DNA from: Oscillospiraceae bacterium
GTDB lineage: Bacteria; Bacillota; Clostridia; Oscillospirales; Oscillospiraceae
Reading direction: 5' to 3'
Length of the DNA stretch: 64,000 nucleotides
Assembly (NCBI GenBank): GCA_910575265.1
Contig: CAJTEA010000012.1
Span: 22,066 to 86,065, forward strand
A model generated the notes under the pieces. That model was not told where the DNA came from, ran no database searches, and saw nothing but the letters and a program-made list of their open reading frames with translations. Positions 43,576-53,328 of this stretch are shown piece after piece; within the stretch, counting starts at the first letter, position 1, and each line of letters starts with the position of its first letter. The translations under genes were made by a program, and so were the position numbers.

Positions 43576-44529
43576 TTATTCCAGACCCATGTGCTTCATC
43601 ACCAGGTCGTTAATGCCGTCCTCGCCCAGGTCGGCCAGCACTCCGTTGATGGCCGCCAGCAGCTCGTCCTGGCCCTTGGTGACGCAGATGGCGTACTGCT
43701 CCTCGGTGGGGGAGGGAGCCTCCGCGCCATCAACACCCGCGGCGTAGTACAGAGCGGCGCACTCAAAGCCGCTGTTCTTCTCCACAATGTAGGAGGCGGG
43801 CAGGTAATCCACAACTACCACGTCCACCTGGCCCGCGCCCACGGCGTCCGCCGCCAGCTGGGCACTGTCGTAGCGGGTCTCCTCGGCGCCGGAGTTTAAG
43901 AGCACACCGTCCCGGCCCAGGTCGTAGTCATCGCCGTCAGCGGCGTTGATCTCCATATCCACATAGATATCGCCAGTGGTGTCAGCCTGGACGCCGATCT
44001 TCTTGCCGGCCAGGGAGTCCCAGAGGATGTAGCTCACGTCGCCGTCAGTTCCATCGGGAGTCATGGAGCCGGCGGGGTAGATCACATACTGCACGGAGGT
44101 GAAGTAGGGGTCGGAGAAGTCCACCAGCTCCTTCCGGGAGTCGGTGATGGTGATGCCCGCCGCGCCCACGTCGGCCAGCTTGCCAGCGGAAACGGTGTCG
44201 ATGATGGTGCCGAACTCTACGTTGGTGTAGACTACCTTGCGGCCCAGCTTTTCGCCTACCATGTTCATGACGTCCACGTCCACACCCGCGATGTCGGTGC
44301 CGTCGTAGTACTCAAAGGGGGCAAAATAGGCGTTGGTATACACCGAGATGTCGGCGCCGCCAGAGGGCTGGGCGGAGCTGGCGTCGCCGCCCTGGCTGCC
44401 GGAAGCGGAGGAGGGGGTGCCGGAAGAGGCCCCGCCCTTGTTGGAGCTGGCGGAACCGCCGTTGCCGCCGCAGGCGGCCAGAGACAGCGACATGGCCACC
44501 GCCATGGTCAAAGCAAGAATTTTCTTCAT
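43576..44529 (-). CDS. polar amino acid-binding lipoprotein (SBP family 3)
   Basis: Extracellular solute-binding protein anchored to the membrane. The 317 residues start with a lipoprotein signal (ILALTMAVAMSLSLAAC, lipobox LAAC), a Gly/Ser-rich linker of about 40 residues, then an SBP_bac_3 domain (NAYFAPFEYYDGTDIAGVDV, AAGITITDSRKELVDFSDPY). The ATG at 44529 with AAAGGAG upstream is chosen over a longer frame. Unusually for the family, the second lobe contains an extra acidic Asp/Gly-rich stretch (MEINAADGDDYDLGRDG). Substrate not determinable from sequence. Confidence 0.92.
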   Translation of the reverse strand: MKKILALTMAVAMSLSLAACGGNGGSASSNKGGASSGTPSSASGSQGGDASSAQPSGGADISVYTNAYFAPFEYYDGTDIAGVDVDVMNMVGEKLGRKVVYTNVEFGTIIDTVSAGKLADVGAAGITITDSRKELVDFSDPYFTSVQYVIYPAGSMTPDGTDGDVSYILWDSLAGKKIGVQADTTGDIYVDMEINAADGDDYDLGRDGVLLNSGAEETRYDSAQLAADAVGAGQVDVVVVDYLPASYIVEKNSGFECAALYYAAGVDGAEAPSPTEEQYAICVTKGQDELLAAINGVLADLGEDGINDLVMKHMGLE

Positions 44530-44587
44530 TTCAATGATCTCCTTTTCAAAATGCTGAACCGGTCCGTTTTCTCGAACTCTATGCAAA

Positions 44588-44616
44588 AGTATACACCGCA
44601 TAATATGCATAGTCAA
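44588..44616 (-). promoter_or_regulatory. promoter of the amino acid transporter operon with a palindrome in the spacer
   Basis: Minus strand TTGACT (44616-44611), 17-bp spacer, TATACT (44593-44588). The spacer contains the perfect palindrome GCATAATATGC (44598-44608), a plausible operator. The remaining bases up to 44914 are AT-rich and contain only a weak possible promoter (TTGCTT...TATTCT near 44842) for the divergent gene. Confidence 0.75.
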
Positions 44617-44914
44617 TAGATAAATATTCAAAATTCCCCTTTCTCCCGCTCATTTTTTAGGTAAAACGGACATATCACAGAGAAACACCGAATTGAAGCG
44701 GATTTCTTATGCAGCAAAACGGTATGAATATTCATTTTTCACGATGAAATTTTTTCGGCTGACGGAGAACCGGGCCGGAGGTTTTCCGTCTATAAAAAGA
44801 GGAAGGAACATTAAAAAATTTTTAAGACTGGAATTACAGGCTTGCTTTTTTAAAAAAAATTGCTATTCTATTCTTTGATCGCCGCGGCGGAAGGCCGCAT
44901 GGAGGGAAAACGAT

Positions 44915-46741
44915 ATGAGAGCGCTTCTGTATGATGACACCTTTCCCCGTCTGGTACGGGACTGGCGGGACCACCCCGGCAAATGGGCCTCCCGGCTGGT
45001 CTTTCTTCTGGCCCCCTGGGTCTGCCTTTGGATGGTGGAAATTCTGAATGAGAACGATGTGTTCGACGACCTGGCCGCCTGGCAGGTGCTGATGAACATG
45101 ATCTTTTACTACAGCATCTTTATCGCCCTGCGGCTGATTCTGGGCCGGAACCGCCGGGCGGCGGCGGCGGGGACGGTATTCGCGTTCCTCTTTGGGCTGG
45201 TGAACCACTATGTCCTCCGCTTCCGGGGCCGCATTCTCTTTCCGGCGGATATCACCGGCTGGCGCACCGCCGCCAACGTGGCCGAGGGCTTTGACTACTC
45301 CATCGACCTCTACATCACCCAGGCGGCGATCCTGCTGACAGCCTATCTGTGTCTGGTATTTTACTGCGTCCCCCAGAGGAAACGGGCCCGGGTCAAGCTG
45401 CCCCTCGCTCTGCTGCTGTGGGCGGTCATGGGGAGCTACTGCTACGCCTTTTTCTGCACCGGCATGCTCCCCGCTTTGGACATCTACACCCAGCAGTGGG
45501 TCACCCAGCGCAACGGCTTTCTGCTCAACTTCTCCATTGCTTTGCGGTACTCCTCTGTGGACAAACCGGAGGGCTACTCCAAAGAAGCGGTGCTGGAACT
45601 GATGGAGCGGTACCCCGGCAGCGAGGGGGATCCCGACGTCCAGCCGGTGAATCTTATCGTCATCATGAACGAGTCCTTTGGCGACCTGACCATCTTCGAC
45701 ACCTTCCGGCCCTCAGAGGACCCCACCCCCTTCCTCCACTCCCTGGAGGAAAACACCGTCAAAGGGTGGATGTACTCCTCTGTTACCGGCGGCGGCACCG
45801 CCACGGTGGAGTTTGAGTATCTTACCGGCTTTACCAGCCTGTTCCAGCCGCCCCACACCGTGGCCTATCAGCTCTATGTGGAGGAGGGCATGCCATCCCT
45901 GGCCGCCCTGGCGGGCAGCCAGGGGTATTCCTCCACCGCCTTCCACCCCTATAAGTCCTCGGGGTGGAACCGGGTGCTGGCCTATAACTATCTGGACTTC
46001 GACAGCCAGATGTACGAGGAGGACGTCCCTAACCCCTACCTTATCCGCAGCTACATCTCCGACAAGTCAGACTACGAGATGATCTACCGGGCCACCGAGG
46101 CGGAGGAAGGACCGCTGTTCTTCTTCAACGTCACCATGCAGAACCACAGCGGCTACGCCCAGGGCTGGAACAACCTGCCCCACCACATCACGCTGCCTGA
46201 ACATCAAAAATCGGCGGACCGGACGGCGGAGCAGTTCTTCTCCCTGATGAAGGAGAGCGACCTGGCCCTGGAGGAGCTGATTACTTACTACAGCCAGTGT
46301 GAGGAACCCACCATGGTGGTCTTTTTCGGCGACCACCAGCCGCCCCTGGCCAACGCCTTTTACGAGGTTCTCTACGGAAAGCGGCTGTCTGAACGGAACA
46401 CAAAGGAGGTCCTGCGGCAATACGCCGTCCCCTTCTTCATCTGGACCAACTATAACATTGAGGAGAGGCAGGACGTGGTGGTCAGCCCCAACTATCTGGG
46501 CGCGCTTACCGCCCAGCTGGCCGGACTGCCCCGCACCGGATACATGGACTTTTTGCTGGACATGTACGAGGAGCTGCCCGCCATCACCCCTGTGGGCTTT
46601 GTCACCGGCGACGGACAGTATCTGTCCAGGTCGGAGCTGAACGGGGAGCAGAAGGAATGGCTGAATCAATATGAAATTCTGAACTACTGCGGCATGGTGG
46701 ACCTCTTTGACGGGGCCCGGCCCATGTTCTGTATGGAGTAA
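44915..46741 (+). CDS. LTA synthase-like membrane sulfatase-fold transferase
   Basis: A 608-residue membrane protein with five N-terminal hydrophobic helices (from about residue 25 to 180) and an extracellular sulfatase-fold domain. Key sites: VIMNESFGD (metal-binding Glu), TGGGTATVEFEYLTG with the Thr nucleophile, MQNHSGY (His) and VVFFGDHQPPL (Asp-His). Enzymes with the GGxTAxxEFExLTG form transfer phosphoglycerol to surface polymers, as LtaS and MdoB do. With a glucan synthase encoded 11 kb away, glucan or teichoic acid decoration are both possible. CATGGAGGG precedes the ATG. Confidence 0.88.
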   Translation: MRALLYDDTFPRLVRDWRDHPGKWASRLVFLLAPWVCLWMVEILNENDVFDDLAAWQVLMNMIFYYSIFIALRLILGRNRRAAAAGTVFAFLFGLVNHYVLRFRGRILFPADITGWRTAANVAEGFDYSIDLYITQAAILLTAYLCLVFYCVPQRKRARVKLPLALLLWAVMGSYCYAFFCTGMLPALDIYTQQWVTQRNGFLLNFSIALRYSSVDKPEGYSKEAVLELMERYPGSEGDPDVQPVNLIVIMNESFGDLTIFDTFRPSEDPTPFLHSLEENTVKGWMYSSVTGGGTATVEFEYLTGFTSLFQPPHTVAYQLYVEEGMPSLAALAGSQGYSSTAFHPYKSSGWNRVLAYNYLDFDSQMYEEDVPNPYLIRSYISDKSDYEMIYRATEAEEGPLFFFNVTMQNHSGYAQGWNNLPHHITLPEHQKSADRTAEQFFSLMKESDLALEELITYYSQCEEPTMVVFFGDHQPPLANAFYEVLYGKRLSERNTKEVLRQYAVPFFIWTNYNIEERQDVVVSPNYLGALTAQLAGLPRTGYMDFLLDMYEELPAITPVGFVTGDGQYLSRSELNGEQKEWLNQYEILNYCGMVDLFDGARPMFCME

Positions 46742-46747
46742 AGCGGA

Positions 46748-46786
46748 AAAACCGCCGGACCCGTGGGACGGGTCCGGCGGTTTTTT
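46748..46786. terminator. bidirectional terminator
   Basis: AAAACCGCCGGACCCG and CGGGTCCGGCGGTTTT form a 16-bp perfect stem around TGGGA with T-runs on both strands. It ends the LTA synthase-like gene and the convergent Sel1-repeat gene. Confidence 0.93.
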
Positions 46787-46795
46787 ATATTTATG

Positions 46796-49700
46796 TCACT
46801 TTTTCAAAAAGCCGAACAGCCCCTTCTTTTTCGGCTTCGCTTTTTCCTCCGCCTTGGGGCGCTGAGGCGCGGGGGCCGGTGGGGCGGGCTGTTCCGGCTG
46901 AGGGGCCAGAGCCTGATAGGCGTAGCTGGAGGCCGGGCTCTGTCCGGCGGGCTGAGTGGTTTCCCCGGACAGACGCTGAAGGGCCTCCTGAGCGCTCTTA
47001 TAGCCCTTATCCGCCGCCTTCTGGTAGTATTGTCTGGCCTTATCCAGATCCGCCGGGACGCCGTTGCCCTCCTCGTAGCACTCGCCCAGCAGGAAGAGCG
47101 CCCGGGGCTGGCCCCGTCCGGCGGCCCGCTGGAACCACTTGACCGCCTCCGGCTCGTCCTCGGCCACACCGATTCCGGTATAATAGCAGTAGCCCAGGTT
47201 GCACATGGCGGTGACATTGCCGTTTTCGGCGGACACGCGGTAGTATTCCGCGGCCTTGGCCTTGTCCTCCGCCACACCCCGGCCCAGCTCGTAGCACAGG
47301 CCCAGCATACACTGACCCCGGGAATTCTCCTGCTCGGCGGCCAGGGTGAACCAGTGGAAAGCCTGGGCGTCGTCCGTCTCCACGCCGATGCCCTGGTAGT
47401 AGCAGTAGCCCAAGTTGCACTGGGCACGGGCCAGACCCCGCTCGGCGGCCTGGCGGTACAGCTCCACCGCCTTGGCCTTATTCTCCACCACACCCTCGCC
47501 CAGCTCGTAGCACAGGCCCAGGGAACAGGTCCCGGAGGCGCTGCCGCCCTCATGGGCTTTCTGGTAAAGCTCCACCGCCTTCTGGATATCCTCCCTCACG
47601 CCATAGCCGTTTTCATAGCACTCACCCAGCAGCTGCTGGGCCCGGGGGTAGTCCTGGGCGGCGGAGCGCTCGAACCAGCGGAAGGCCTCGCCGTCGTCCT
47701 CCTCCACGCCGATGCCCTGGTAATAGCAGAACCCCAGGTTGCACTGGGCTCGGGCGTGGCCCCTCTCCGCGGCCTGGCGGTAGAGCTCCACCGCTCTGGC
47801 CTTGTCCTCGGCAACGCCCCGGCCCAGCTCATAGCACAGCCCCAGGTCGCACAGGGCGGGGGGATAGTTCTCCTCCGCCGCCTTCTGATACCACTCCACC
47901 GCCTTGGCGTAGTCCTGCCGCGCCCCATATCCGTTTTCATAGCACTCGCCCAGCAGGCTCATTGCCCGGGGATAGCCCTGCTCGGCGGCCTTTTGGAACC
48001 ACCGGAACGCCTCGTCGTTGTCCTCTTTCACGCCGATGCCCCGGTAGTAGCAGAATCCCAGGTTGCACTGGGCTCGGACCAGCCCCTGCTCCGCCGCCTG
48101 ACGGTACAGCTCCACCGCCTTGGCCTCGTCCCGCTCCACCCCGTCGCCGTACTCATAGCACACGCCCAGGGCGCAGGTGGCGGGGACGTAACCCGCCTCG
48201 TGGGCGCTGGTATAAAGCTCCACCGCCCTGCTCAGGTCCTTCTCGATGCCGTAGCCGTTTTCGCAGCACTCGCCCAGCAGCTGCTGGGCCCGGGGGTAAT
48301 CCTGTTGGGCGGCTCTGGTAAACCACTTCACCGCCTCGGCGTCGTTTTCCTCCACACCGATCCCCTGGTAGTAGAAGAAGCCCAGGTTGCACTGAGCCCT
48401 GGGATAGCCCCGCTCGGCGGCCCGGAGGTAGAGCTCCCGGGCCTTATCCTTGTCCTCCTCCACGCCCCGGCCCAGCTCATAGCACAGACCCAGGGCGCAG
48501 ATGGCGGGAACGTGGCCCTTGTCGCTGGACTGCTGGTACAGCTGGAAAGCCCGGTCAATGTCCTGCTCCACACCGTAGCCCCGGTCATAGCACTCCCCCA
48601 GCAGCAGCAGCGCCCGGGGATAGCCGTCGGAGGCGGACTGTTCAAACCAGCGGACAGCCTCGTCGTTGTCCTCCTTCACGCCGATGCCCTGGTAGTAGCA
48701 GAACCCCAGGTTGCACTGGGCTCGGACATCCCCCTTTTCCGCGGCCTGGCGGTACAGCTCCACCGCCTTCTCCAGGTCCTGGGGCACCCCGGTGCCCAGC
48801 TCGTAGCACAGGCCCAGCGAACAGCTGGCGGCGGGATAGCCGGCCTCATGGGCCCTGGTATAAAGCTCCACCGCCTTTTCCATGTTCTTTTCTGTCCCGT
48901 ATCCATTTTCATAACACTCCGCCAGCAGCTGGAGCGCGCGGGGATAGTCGGCCTCAGCGGCTTTGGTAAACCATTGGAACGCCTCGTCGTTGTTCTCCTC
49001 CACACCGATGCCGGTGTAGTAGCAGAACCCCAGATTGCACTGGGCCCGGACGTGGCCGGCCTCGGCCCCTTTGCGGTACAGCTCCACCGCCCTGGCCTCG
49101 TCCTTCTCCGCCCCCTGGCCCAGCTCGTAGCACAGGCCCAGGGAACAAAAGGCGGGGACATACTCCTTCTCCACCGCCTGCTCGTAGAGAACAAAGGCCC
49201 GGTCATAGCTGCGCTCCACACCGAATCCCCGGTCGTAGCACTCCCCAAGCAGCGTCAGGGCCCGGGGGAACTTGCGCTCGGCGGCCTTTTCAAACCACTT
49301 CACCGCCTCGGGACCGTTTTCCTCCACGCCGATGCCTATGTAATAGCAGAAGCCCAGATTGCACATAGCCGGGGGATAGTCCTGGTCCGCCGCCTGACGG
49401 TACAGCTCCACCGCCCGGACCTTGTCCTCCTCCACGCCGTTCCCCACCTCGTAGCACAGCCCCAGGGCGCAGGTCCCGTCGGGGTAATGCTGCTCATGGG
49501 CGGCCCGGTAGAGCTCCAGCGCCTTTTCCATGTCCTTCTCCACGCCGTAGCCGTTCTCGAAGCATTCCCCCATCAGCACCTGAGCCCGGGGATACTCCTG
49601 CTGGGCGGCCTTGGCGAACAGCTCCGCCGCCTCGTCGTTGTTCTCCTCGAAATAGATGCCCTGGTAGTAGAAGTAGCCCAGATTGCACTGGGCGGGGGCA

Positions 49701-50179
49701 TAGTCCTGGTCCGCCGCCTCCTGGTACAGCTCGGCGGCCTTCCCCTTGTCCATCTCCACGCCGTGGCCCAGCTCATAGCACAGCCCCAGCTCGGTGACGG
49801 CGGGCAGATACCCCTCGTCCGCCGCGGCCTCAAACAGCTCCACCGCCCGGACCAGATCCTTTTCCGCTCCCATGCCCCGGCTGTAGCACAGGCCCAGGTA
49901 GTACTGGGCCGCGATGCTGTCCCCGTCCGCCGCCTTCTGGAACCAGTAAAAAGCCTTGTCCCCATCCTTCGGCGCGCCGTCCTCACCGTAGAAATAGCTG
50001 CGCCCCAATCGGTACTGGGCGTCCAGGTCCCCGTCCTCCGCGGCCTCCCGGAGGGCCTTCAGGTCCTCCCGCTTCTTCTCGGCCATGTCGTTCAGGCTGT
50101 TCATTACCTTCGGATCGATGTAGATCATCACCGAATCCTGGTCAAAGGACTCAGGGTTTACGTTGAATTCCTCTGCCAT
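46796..50179 (-). CDS. giant Sel1-repeat (TPR-like) protein
   Basis: A 1,127-residue cytoplasmic protein made almost wholly of about 28 Sel1-like helix-turn-helix repeats of 36 residues. The repeats cycle in three flavours, LLGECYENGYGV, SLGLCYELGRGV and CNLGFCYYQGIGV, so the true period is about 108 residues (324 bp); the third flavour occurs nine times. Nearly every repeat holds one or two Cys at fixed positions. A short N-terminal segment precedes the array, and a Pro/Ala/Lys-rich tail ending KPKKKGLFGFLKK follows. No signal peptide. The ATG at 50179 is preferred over a GTG at 50188. It lies 28 nt after rpoD in the same direction. Such arrays are scaffolds; partners are unknown. Confidence 0.88.
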   Translation of the reverse strand: MAEEFNVNPESFDQDSVMIYIDPKVMNSLNDMAEKKREDLKALREAAEDGDLDAQYRLGRSYFYGEDGAPKDGDKAFYWFQKAADGDSIAAQYYLGLCYSRGMGAEKDLVRAVELFEAAADEGYLPAVTELGLCYELGHGVEMDKGKAAELYQEAADQDYAPAQCNLGYFYYQGIYFEENNDEAAELFAKAAQQEYPRAQVLMGECFENGYGVEKDMEKALELYRAAHEQHYPDGTCALGLCYEVGNGVEEDKVRAVELYRQAADQDYPPAMCNLGFCYYIGIGVEENGPEAVKWFEKAAERKFPRALTLLGECYDRGFGVERSYDRAFVLYEQAVEKEYVPAFCSLGLCYELGQGAEKDEARAVELYRKGAEAGHVRAQCNLGFCYYTGIGVEENNDEAFQWFTKAAEADYPRALQLLAECYENGYGTEKNMEKAVELYTRAHEAGYPAASCSLGLCYELGTGVPQDLEKAVELYRQAAEKGDVRAQCNLGFCYYQGIGVKEDNDEAVRWFEQSASDGYPRALLLLGECYDRGYGVEQDIDRAFQLYQQSSDKGHVPAICALGLCYELGRGVEEDKDKARELYLRAAERGYPRAQCNLGFFYYQGIGVEENDAEAVKWFTRAAQQDYPRAQQLLGECCENGYGIEKDLSRAVELYTSAHEAGYVPATCALGVCYEYGDGVERDEAKAVELYRQAAEQGLVRAQCNLGFCYYRGIGVKEDNDEAFRWFQKAAEQGYPRAMSLLGECYENGYGARQDYAKAVEWYQKAAEENYPPALCDLGLCYELGRGVAEDKARAVELYRQAAERGHARAQCNLGFCYYQGIGVEEDDGEAFRWFERSAAQDYPRAQQLLGECYENGYGVREDIQKAVELYQKAHEGGSASGTCSLGLCYELGEGVVENKAKAVELYRQAAERGLARAQCNLGYCYYQGIGVETDDAQAFHWFTLAAEQENSRGQCMLGLCYELGRGVAEDKAKAAEYYRVSAENGNVTAMCNLGYCYYTGIGVAEDEPEAVKWFQRAAGRGQPRALFLLGECYEEGNGVPADLDKARQYYQKAADKGYKSAQEALQRLSGETTQPAGQSPASSYAYQALAPQPEQPAPPAPAPQRPKAEEKAKPKKKGLFGFLKK

Positions 50180-50207
50180 TTGAACCACTTCCTTCTTTCT
50201 TTTTTTG

Positions 50208-51518
50208 TCAGTTCAAAAAGTCCTTCAGCTTTTTGCTGCGGCTGGGATGGCGCAGTTTGCGCAGGGCTTTGGCCTCGATCTGGCGGATGCGCTCCCTGGT
50301 GACGTTGAACTCCTTGCCCACCTCCTCCAGAGTGCGGGTACGGCCGTCCTCAATGCCGAAGCGGAGCTTGAGCACCTTCTCCTCCCGGGGGGTGAGGGTG
50401 GACAGCACCTCCACCAGCTGCTCCTTCAGCAGGGTGAAGGAGGCGGCCTCGGCGGGCTCAGAGGCGTCCTCGTCGGGGATGAAGTCGCCCAAATGGCTGT
50501 CCTCCTCCTCGCCGATGGGAGTCTCCAGGCTGACCGGCTCCTGAGCGATCTTCAAAATCTCCCGCACCCGGTCGGCGGGCATGTTCATCTCCTCGGCGAT
50601 CTCCTCCGGGGTAGGGTCATGGCCCAGCTCCTGGAGCAGCTGACGGGAAACCCGGATCACCTTGTTGATGGTCTCCACCATGTGCACCGGAATCCGGATG
50701 GTGCGGGCCTGGTCGGCGATGGCCCTGGTGATGGCCTGACGGATCCACCAGGTGGCGTAGGTGGAGAATTTGTAGCCCTTGGTGTAGTCGAACTTCTCCA
50801 CCGCCTTGATCAGGCCCAGATTGCCCTCCTGAATCAGGTCCAGAAACTGCATCCCCCGGCCCACATACCGCTTGGCGATGGACACCACCAGGCGCAGGTT
50901 GGCCTCGGCCAGCCGCTGGCGGGCCCGCTCCCCCTTCTTGATGGTCTTTTCCAGCTCGGCGCGCAGCTCCTCGGGAATTTCTTCCCCCGACGCCTTCAGC
51001 TCCTCCAGCTGTTCTTGGGCGGCGCTGCCGGCGGTCATGGTCTGGGCCAGCTCCACCTCCTCCTCAGAGGTGAGCAGATTCACCTTGCCGATCTCCTTGA
51101 GGTACATGCGCACCGGGTCGTCGGTGCCGAAGGTGTCGATCAGGGAGTTGGGGTCCACGATCTCCTCCTCGGTGATCTCCTCCATCTCCTCGGCGGGGGG
51201 CTCAATGGTGTCGGCCAGATCGGGGATATAGTCCTCCCCCACCGTCTCCACCCCCAGGTTCTCCAGGGTATCGTAGATTTTGTCCATCTGGTCGGTGCCC
51301 AGCTCCATGTCCTCCAACACGTCCAGCAGCTCGGAGGAGGAGAGCTTGCCCTTCTTCTTTCCCTTTTCAATAAGCTCAGCCAGCTTCTCCGCCCCGGCGA
51401 CCCCTTCCACCACCTTCATGATCTCGATCTTGCCAGTCTCCATGCGGGTCTGGATGTCGGTCTGCTTCTCCTTCTTCTCCAGAATCATCTCAGGCGCGTC
51501 GCTGTCTTTCTTTTTCAT
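50208..51518 (-). CDS. rpoD: primary sigma factor (sigma-A/sigma-70)
   Basis: Housekeeping sigma factor. The 436 residues show region 1.2 ([20 protein letters not shown]), region 2 ([20 protein letters not shown], then [20 protein letters not shown] for -10 recognition), region 3 and region 4.2 ([20 protein letters not shown]) for the -35 box. The many TTGACA/TATAAT-like promoters in this window fit its specificity. Its ATG overlaps the dnaG stop by 4 nt, the conserved dnaG-rpoD coupling. Confidence 0.98.
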   Translation of the reverse strand: MKKKDSDAPEMILEKKEKQTDIQTRMETGKIEIMKVVEGVAGAEKLAELIEKGKKKGKLSSSELLDVLEDMELGTDQMDKIYDTLENLGVETVGEDYIPDLADTIEPPAEEMEEITEEEIVDPNSLIDTFGTDDPVRMYLKEIGKVNLLTSEEEVELAQTMTAGSAAQEQLEELKASGEEIPEELRAELEKTIKKGERARQRLAEANLRLVVSIAKRYVGRGMQFLDLIQEGNLGLIKAVEKFDYTKGYKFSTYATWWIRQAITRAIADQARTIRIPVHMVETINKVIRVSRQLLQELGHDPTPEEIAEEMNMPADRVREILKIAQEPVSLETPIGEEEDSHLGDFIPDEDASEPAEAASFTLLKEQLVEVLSTLTPREEKVLKLRFGIEDGRTRTLEEVGKEFNVTRERIRQIEAKALRKLRHPSRSKKLKDFLN

Positions 51519-53281
51519 TTCTTCTCCTCCATATATGCTTTCTTTTGTTGATATTTTTTCTGCGCGGCCAGCAGGGCGTCATCCTGCTGCAGGGCCTCCT
51601 GCTTATCTCTCTCCATCCGGATCACGGATATGTAATTTTGAATGGCCCGGGCGCTGTTGGCCACCGATTCAGGCTGGGCGGCCACTTGGGCCAGGTGGTC
51701 CATCTCCTCGCCGGTAAAGTCCTCTGCCAGCACCGCCGGGTGGGTGGACAGGCCCTCCCGGGCCCGGGCGCTCAGCCGGTCGAAGGCCCTGCCCAGCAGC
51801 GGGGAGGAAAAGGCCTCTCCCGTCAGACCGTCCATTTTGTCCACTGTGCCCGGGTCCACCATAAGCAGCCGTAGCAGCCCCTCCTCCGCCAGCGCGGAGC
51901 GGACGTTGTCGTATCGCAAAGAGCGGGTCTTTGGCTGGAGCTGGCTGGCCGGGGACAAATCTCGGCGCTCCTGCTGCTTTTTCGCCTTACCAATGCGGGC
52001 CCTCAACGCTTTGTTTACTTCTAATCCCATAGTCTCCAAGGTGACCCCCGCCGTCTGGGCGGCGTGGCCGCCGTAAATTTCCCGCTCCACCGCGCTGTGG
52101 AGGGTAGACACCAGCTGGGCCGCCTCCTGGAGGAAGGCGATCCGCTGGCCGTCGTCGGTCAGGTCGTATTTTTTCTGAATCTGGGCCAGACGGTAGTCCA
52201 CCTGGTTCTCGCTCTGGTCCAGCAGCCTGAGAAAGGCGTCCCGCCCGTAGGACTTGATGAACTCATCCGGGTCCTTGGCCCCCCGCATCCGCAGGACCTT
52301 TACCTTTAATCCCGCCTTTTCCAGCAGGGGAATCGCCCGCTGGGCGGCGGCCACTCCGGCCCCATCGCCGTCATAGGCGATGATGGCCTCTTTGAAGTAT
52401 TTAGCCAGCAGCTGTCCGTGCTCCTCCGTCAGCGCGGTGCCCAGAGAGGCCACCGCGCTGTCAAAGCCCGCCTGATGGAGGGAGATGGTGTCCATATACC
52501 CCTCTGTCAAAATCACCCGCCCCGCCTTTGAGGTCTTGGCGACGTTCAGGGCAAAGACGTTGCGGCTCTTGTTGTACACCGGGGTGTCCGGGGAGTTGAG
52601 GTATTTGGGCGTGGAGTCGTCCATCACCCGCCCTCCGAAGCCGATCACGTTCCCCCGCACGTCGATGATGGGGAACATCACCCGGTTGCGGAAGCGGTCG
52701 TAGACGCGGCCGTCCTTGCTGCTCACCGCCAGACCGGCGTCCAGCAGGTCCCGCTTGTCATAGCCCTGGGTGGACAGCTCGGCGATCAGGCCGTCCCACC
52801 GGTTGGGAGCGAAGCCCAGGCCGAAGTTGGTCAAAGTCCGTTTGGACAGCCCCCGGCGCTGGAGGTATTGGAGTCCCTCCGCCCCCTCGGAGCCGTTGAG
52901 CCAGCGGTGGAAAGCCCGGGCGGCCTGTCTGTTTATCTCCAGAATCTTCTCCCGGCGCTCCCGCGTCCTGGCGGAGCCTCCTCCCCCAAACTCCGGAACA
53001 GGGATCCCCGCCCGCTGAGCCAGCACCGCGACGGCGTCCTTGAAGGGCAGGTTTTCCAGCTCCATCACATAGTTGATGGCCCCGCCTCCCTTGCCGCAGC
53101 CGAAACACTTGTACATCTGCCGGTCGGGCACCACATGGAAGGAAGGAGTCTTTTCGCTGTGGAAGGGGCAGCAGCCCCAGTAGCTGTTTCCCTTTTTGGT
53201 CAGCCGCACCGACTCAGACACCAGGTCCACAATATCGGTCCGGGCCAGCAGCTCGTCCAAAAAACGATCCGGCAAGGGCAA
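51515..53281 (-). CDS. dnaG: DNA primase
   Basis: Makes RNA primers for replication. The 588 residues have the CHC2 zinc finger ([20 protein letters not shown], then CFGCGKGG), the TOPRIM core ([29 protein letters not shown]) and a C-terminal helicase-binding region. The start is a TTG at 53281 with AGGGGGG upstream. It sits between dgt and rpoD in one operon. Confidence 0.97.
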   Translation of the reverse strand: MPLPDRFLDELLARTDIVDLVSESVRLTKKGNSYWGCCPFHSEKTPSFHVVPDRQMYKCFGCGKGGGAINYVMELENLPFKDAVAVLAQRAGIPVPEFGGGGSARTRERREKILEINRQAARAFHRWLNGSEGAEGLQYLQRRGLSKRTLTNFGLGFAPNRWDGLIAELSTQGYDKRDLLDAGLAVSSKDGRVYDRFRNRVMFPIIDVRGNVIGFGGRVMDDSTPKYLNSPDTPVYNKSRNVFALNVAKTSKAGRVILTEGYMDTISLHQAGFDSAVASLGTALTEEHGQLLAKYFKEAIIAYDGDGAGVAAAQRAIPLLEKAGLKVKVLRMRGAKDPDEFIKSYGRDAFLRLLDQSENQVDYRLAQIQKKYDLTDDGQRIAFLQEAAQLVSTLHSAVEREIYGGHAAQTAGVTLETMGLEVNKALRARIGKAKKQQERRDLSPASQLQPKTRSLRYDNVRSALAEEGLLRLLMVDPGTVDKMDGLTGEAFSSPLLGRAFDRLSARAREGLSTHPAVLAEDFTGEEMDHLAQVAAQPESVANSARAIQNYISVIRMERDKQEALQQDDALLAAQKKYQQKKAYMEEKK

Positions 53282-53328
53282 AGGTTTTCCCCCCTATTTG
53301 TATCCGTTTTCCGGGATAATTATCCCAA

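Noticed and set aside
46763..50302. A 1,179-codon open frame on the plus strand across the Sel1 gene
   Set aside because: It is a mirror of the GC-rich, highly repetitive codon pattern of the real minus-strand gene. Its translation is Leu/Gly/Val-rich low complexity with no domain, and the minus strand has clear Sel1 repeats.
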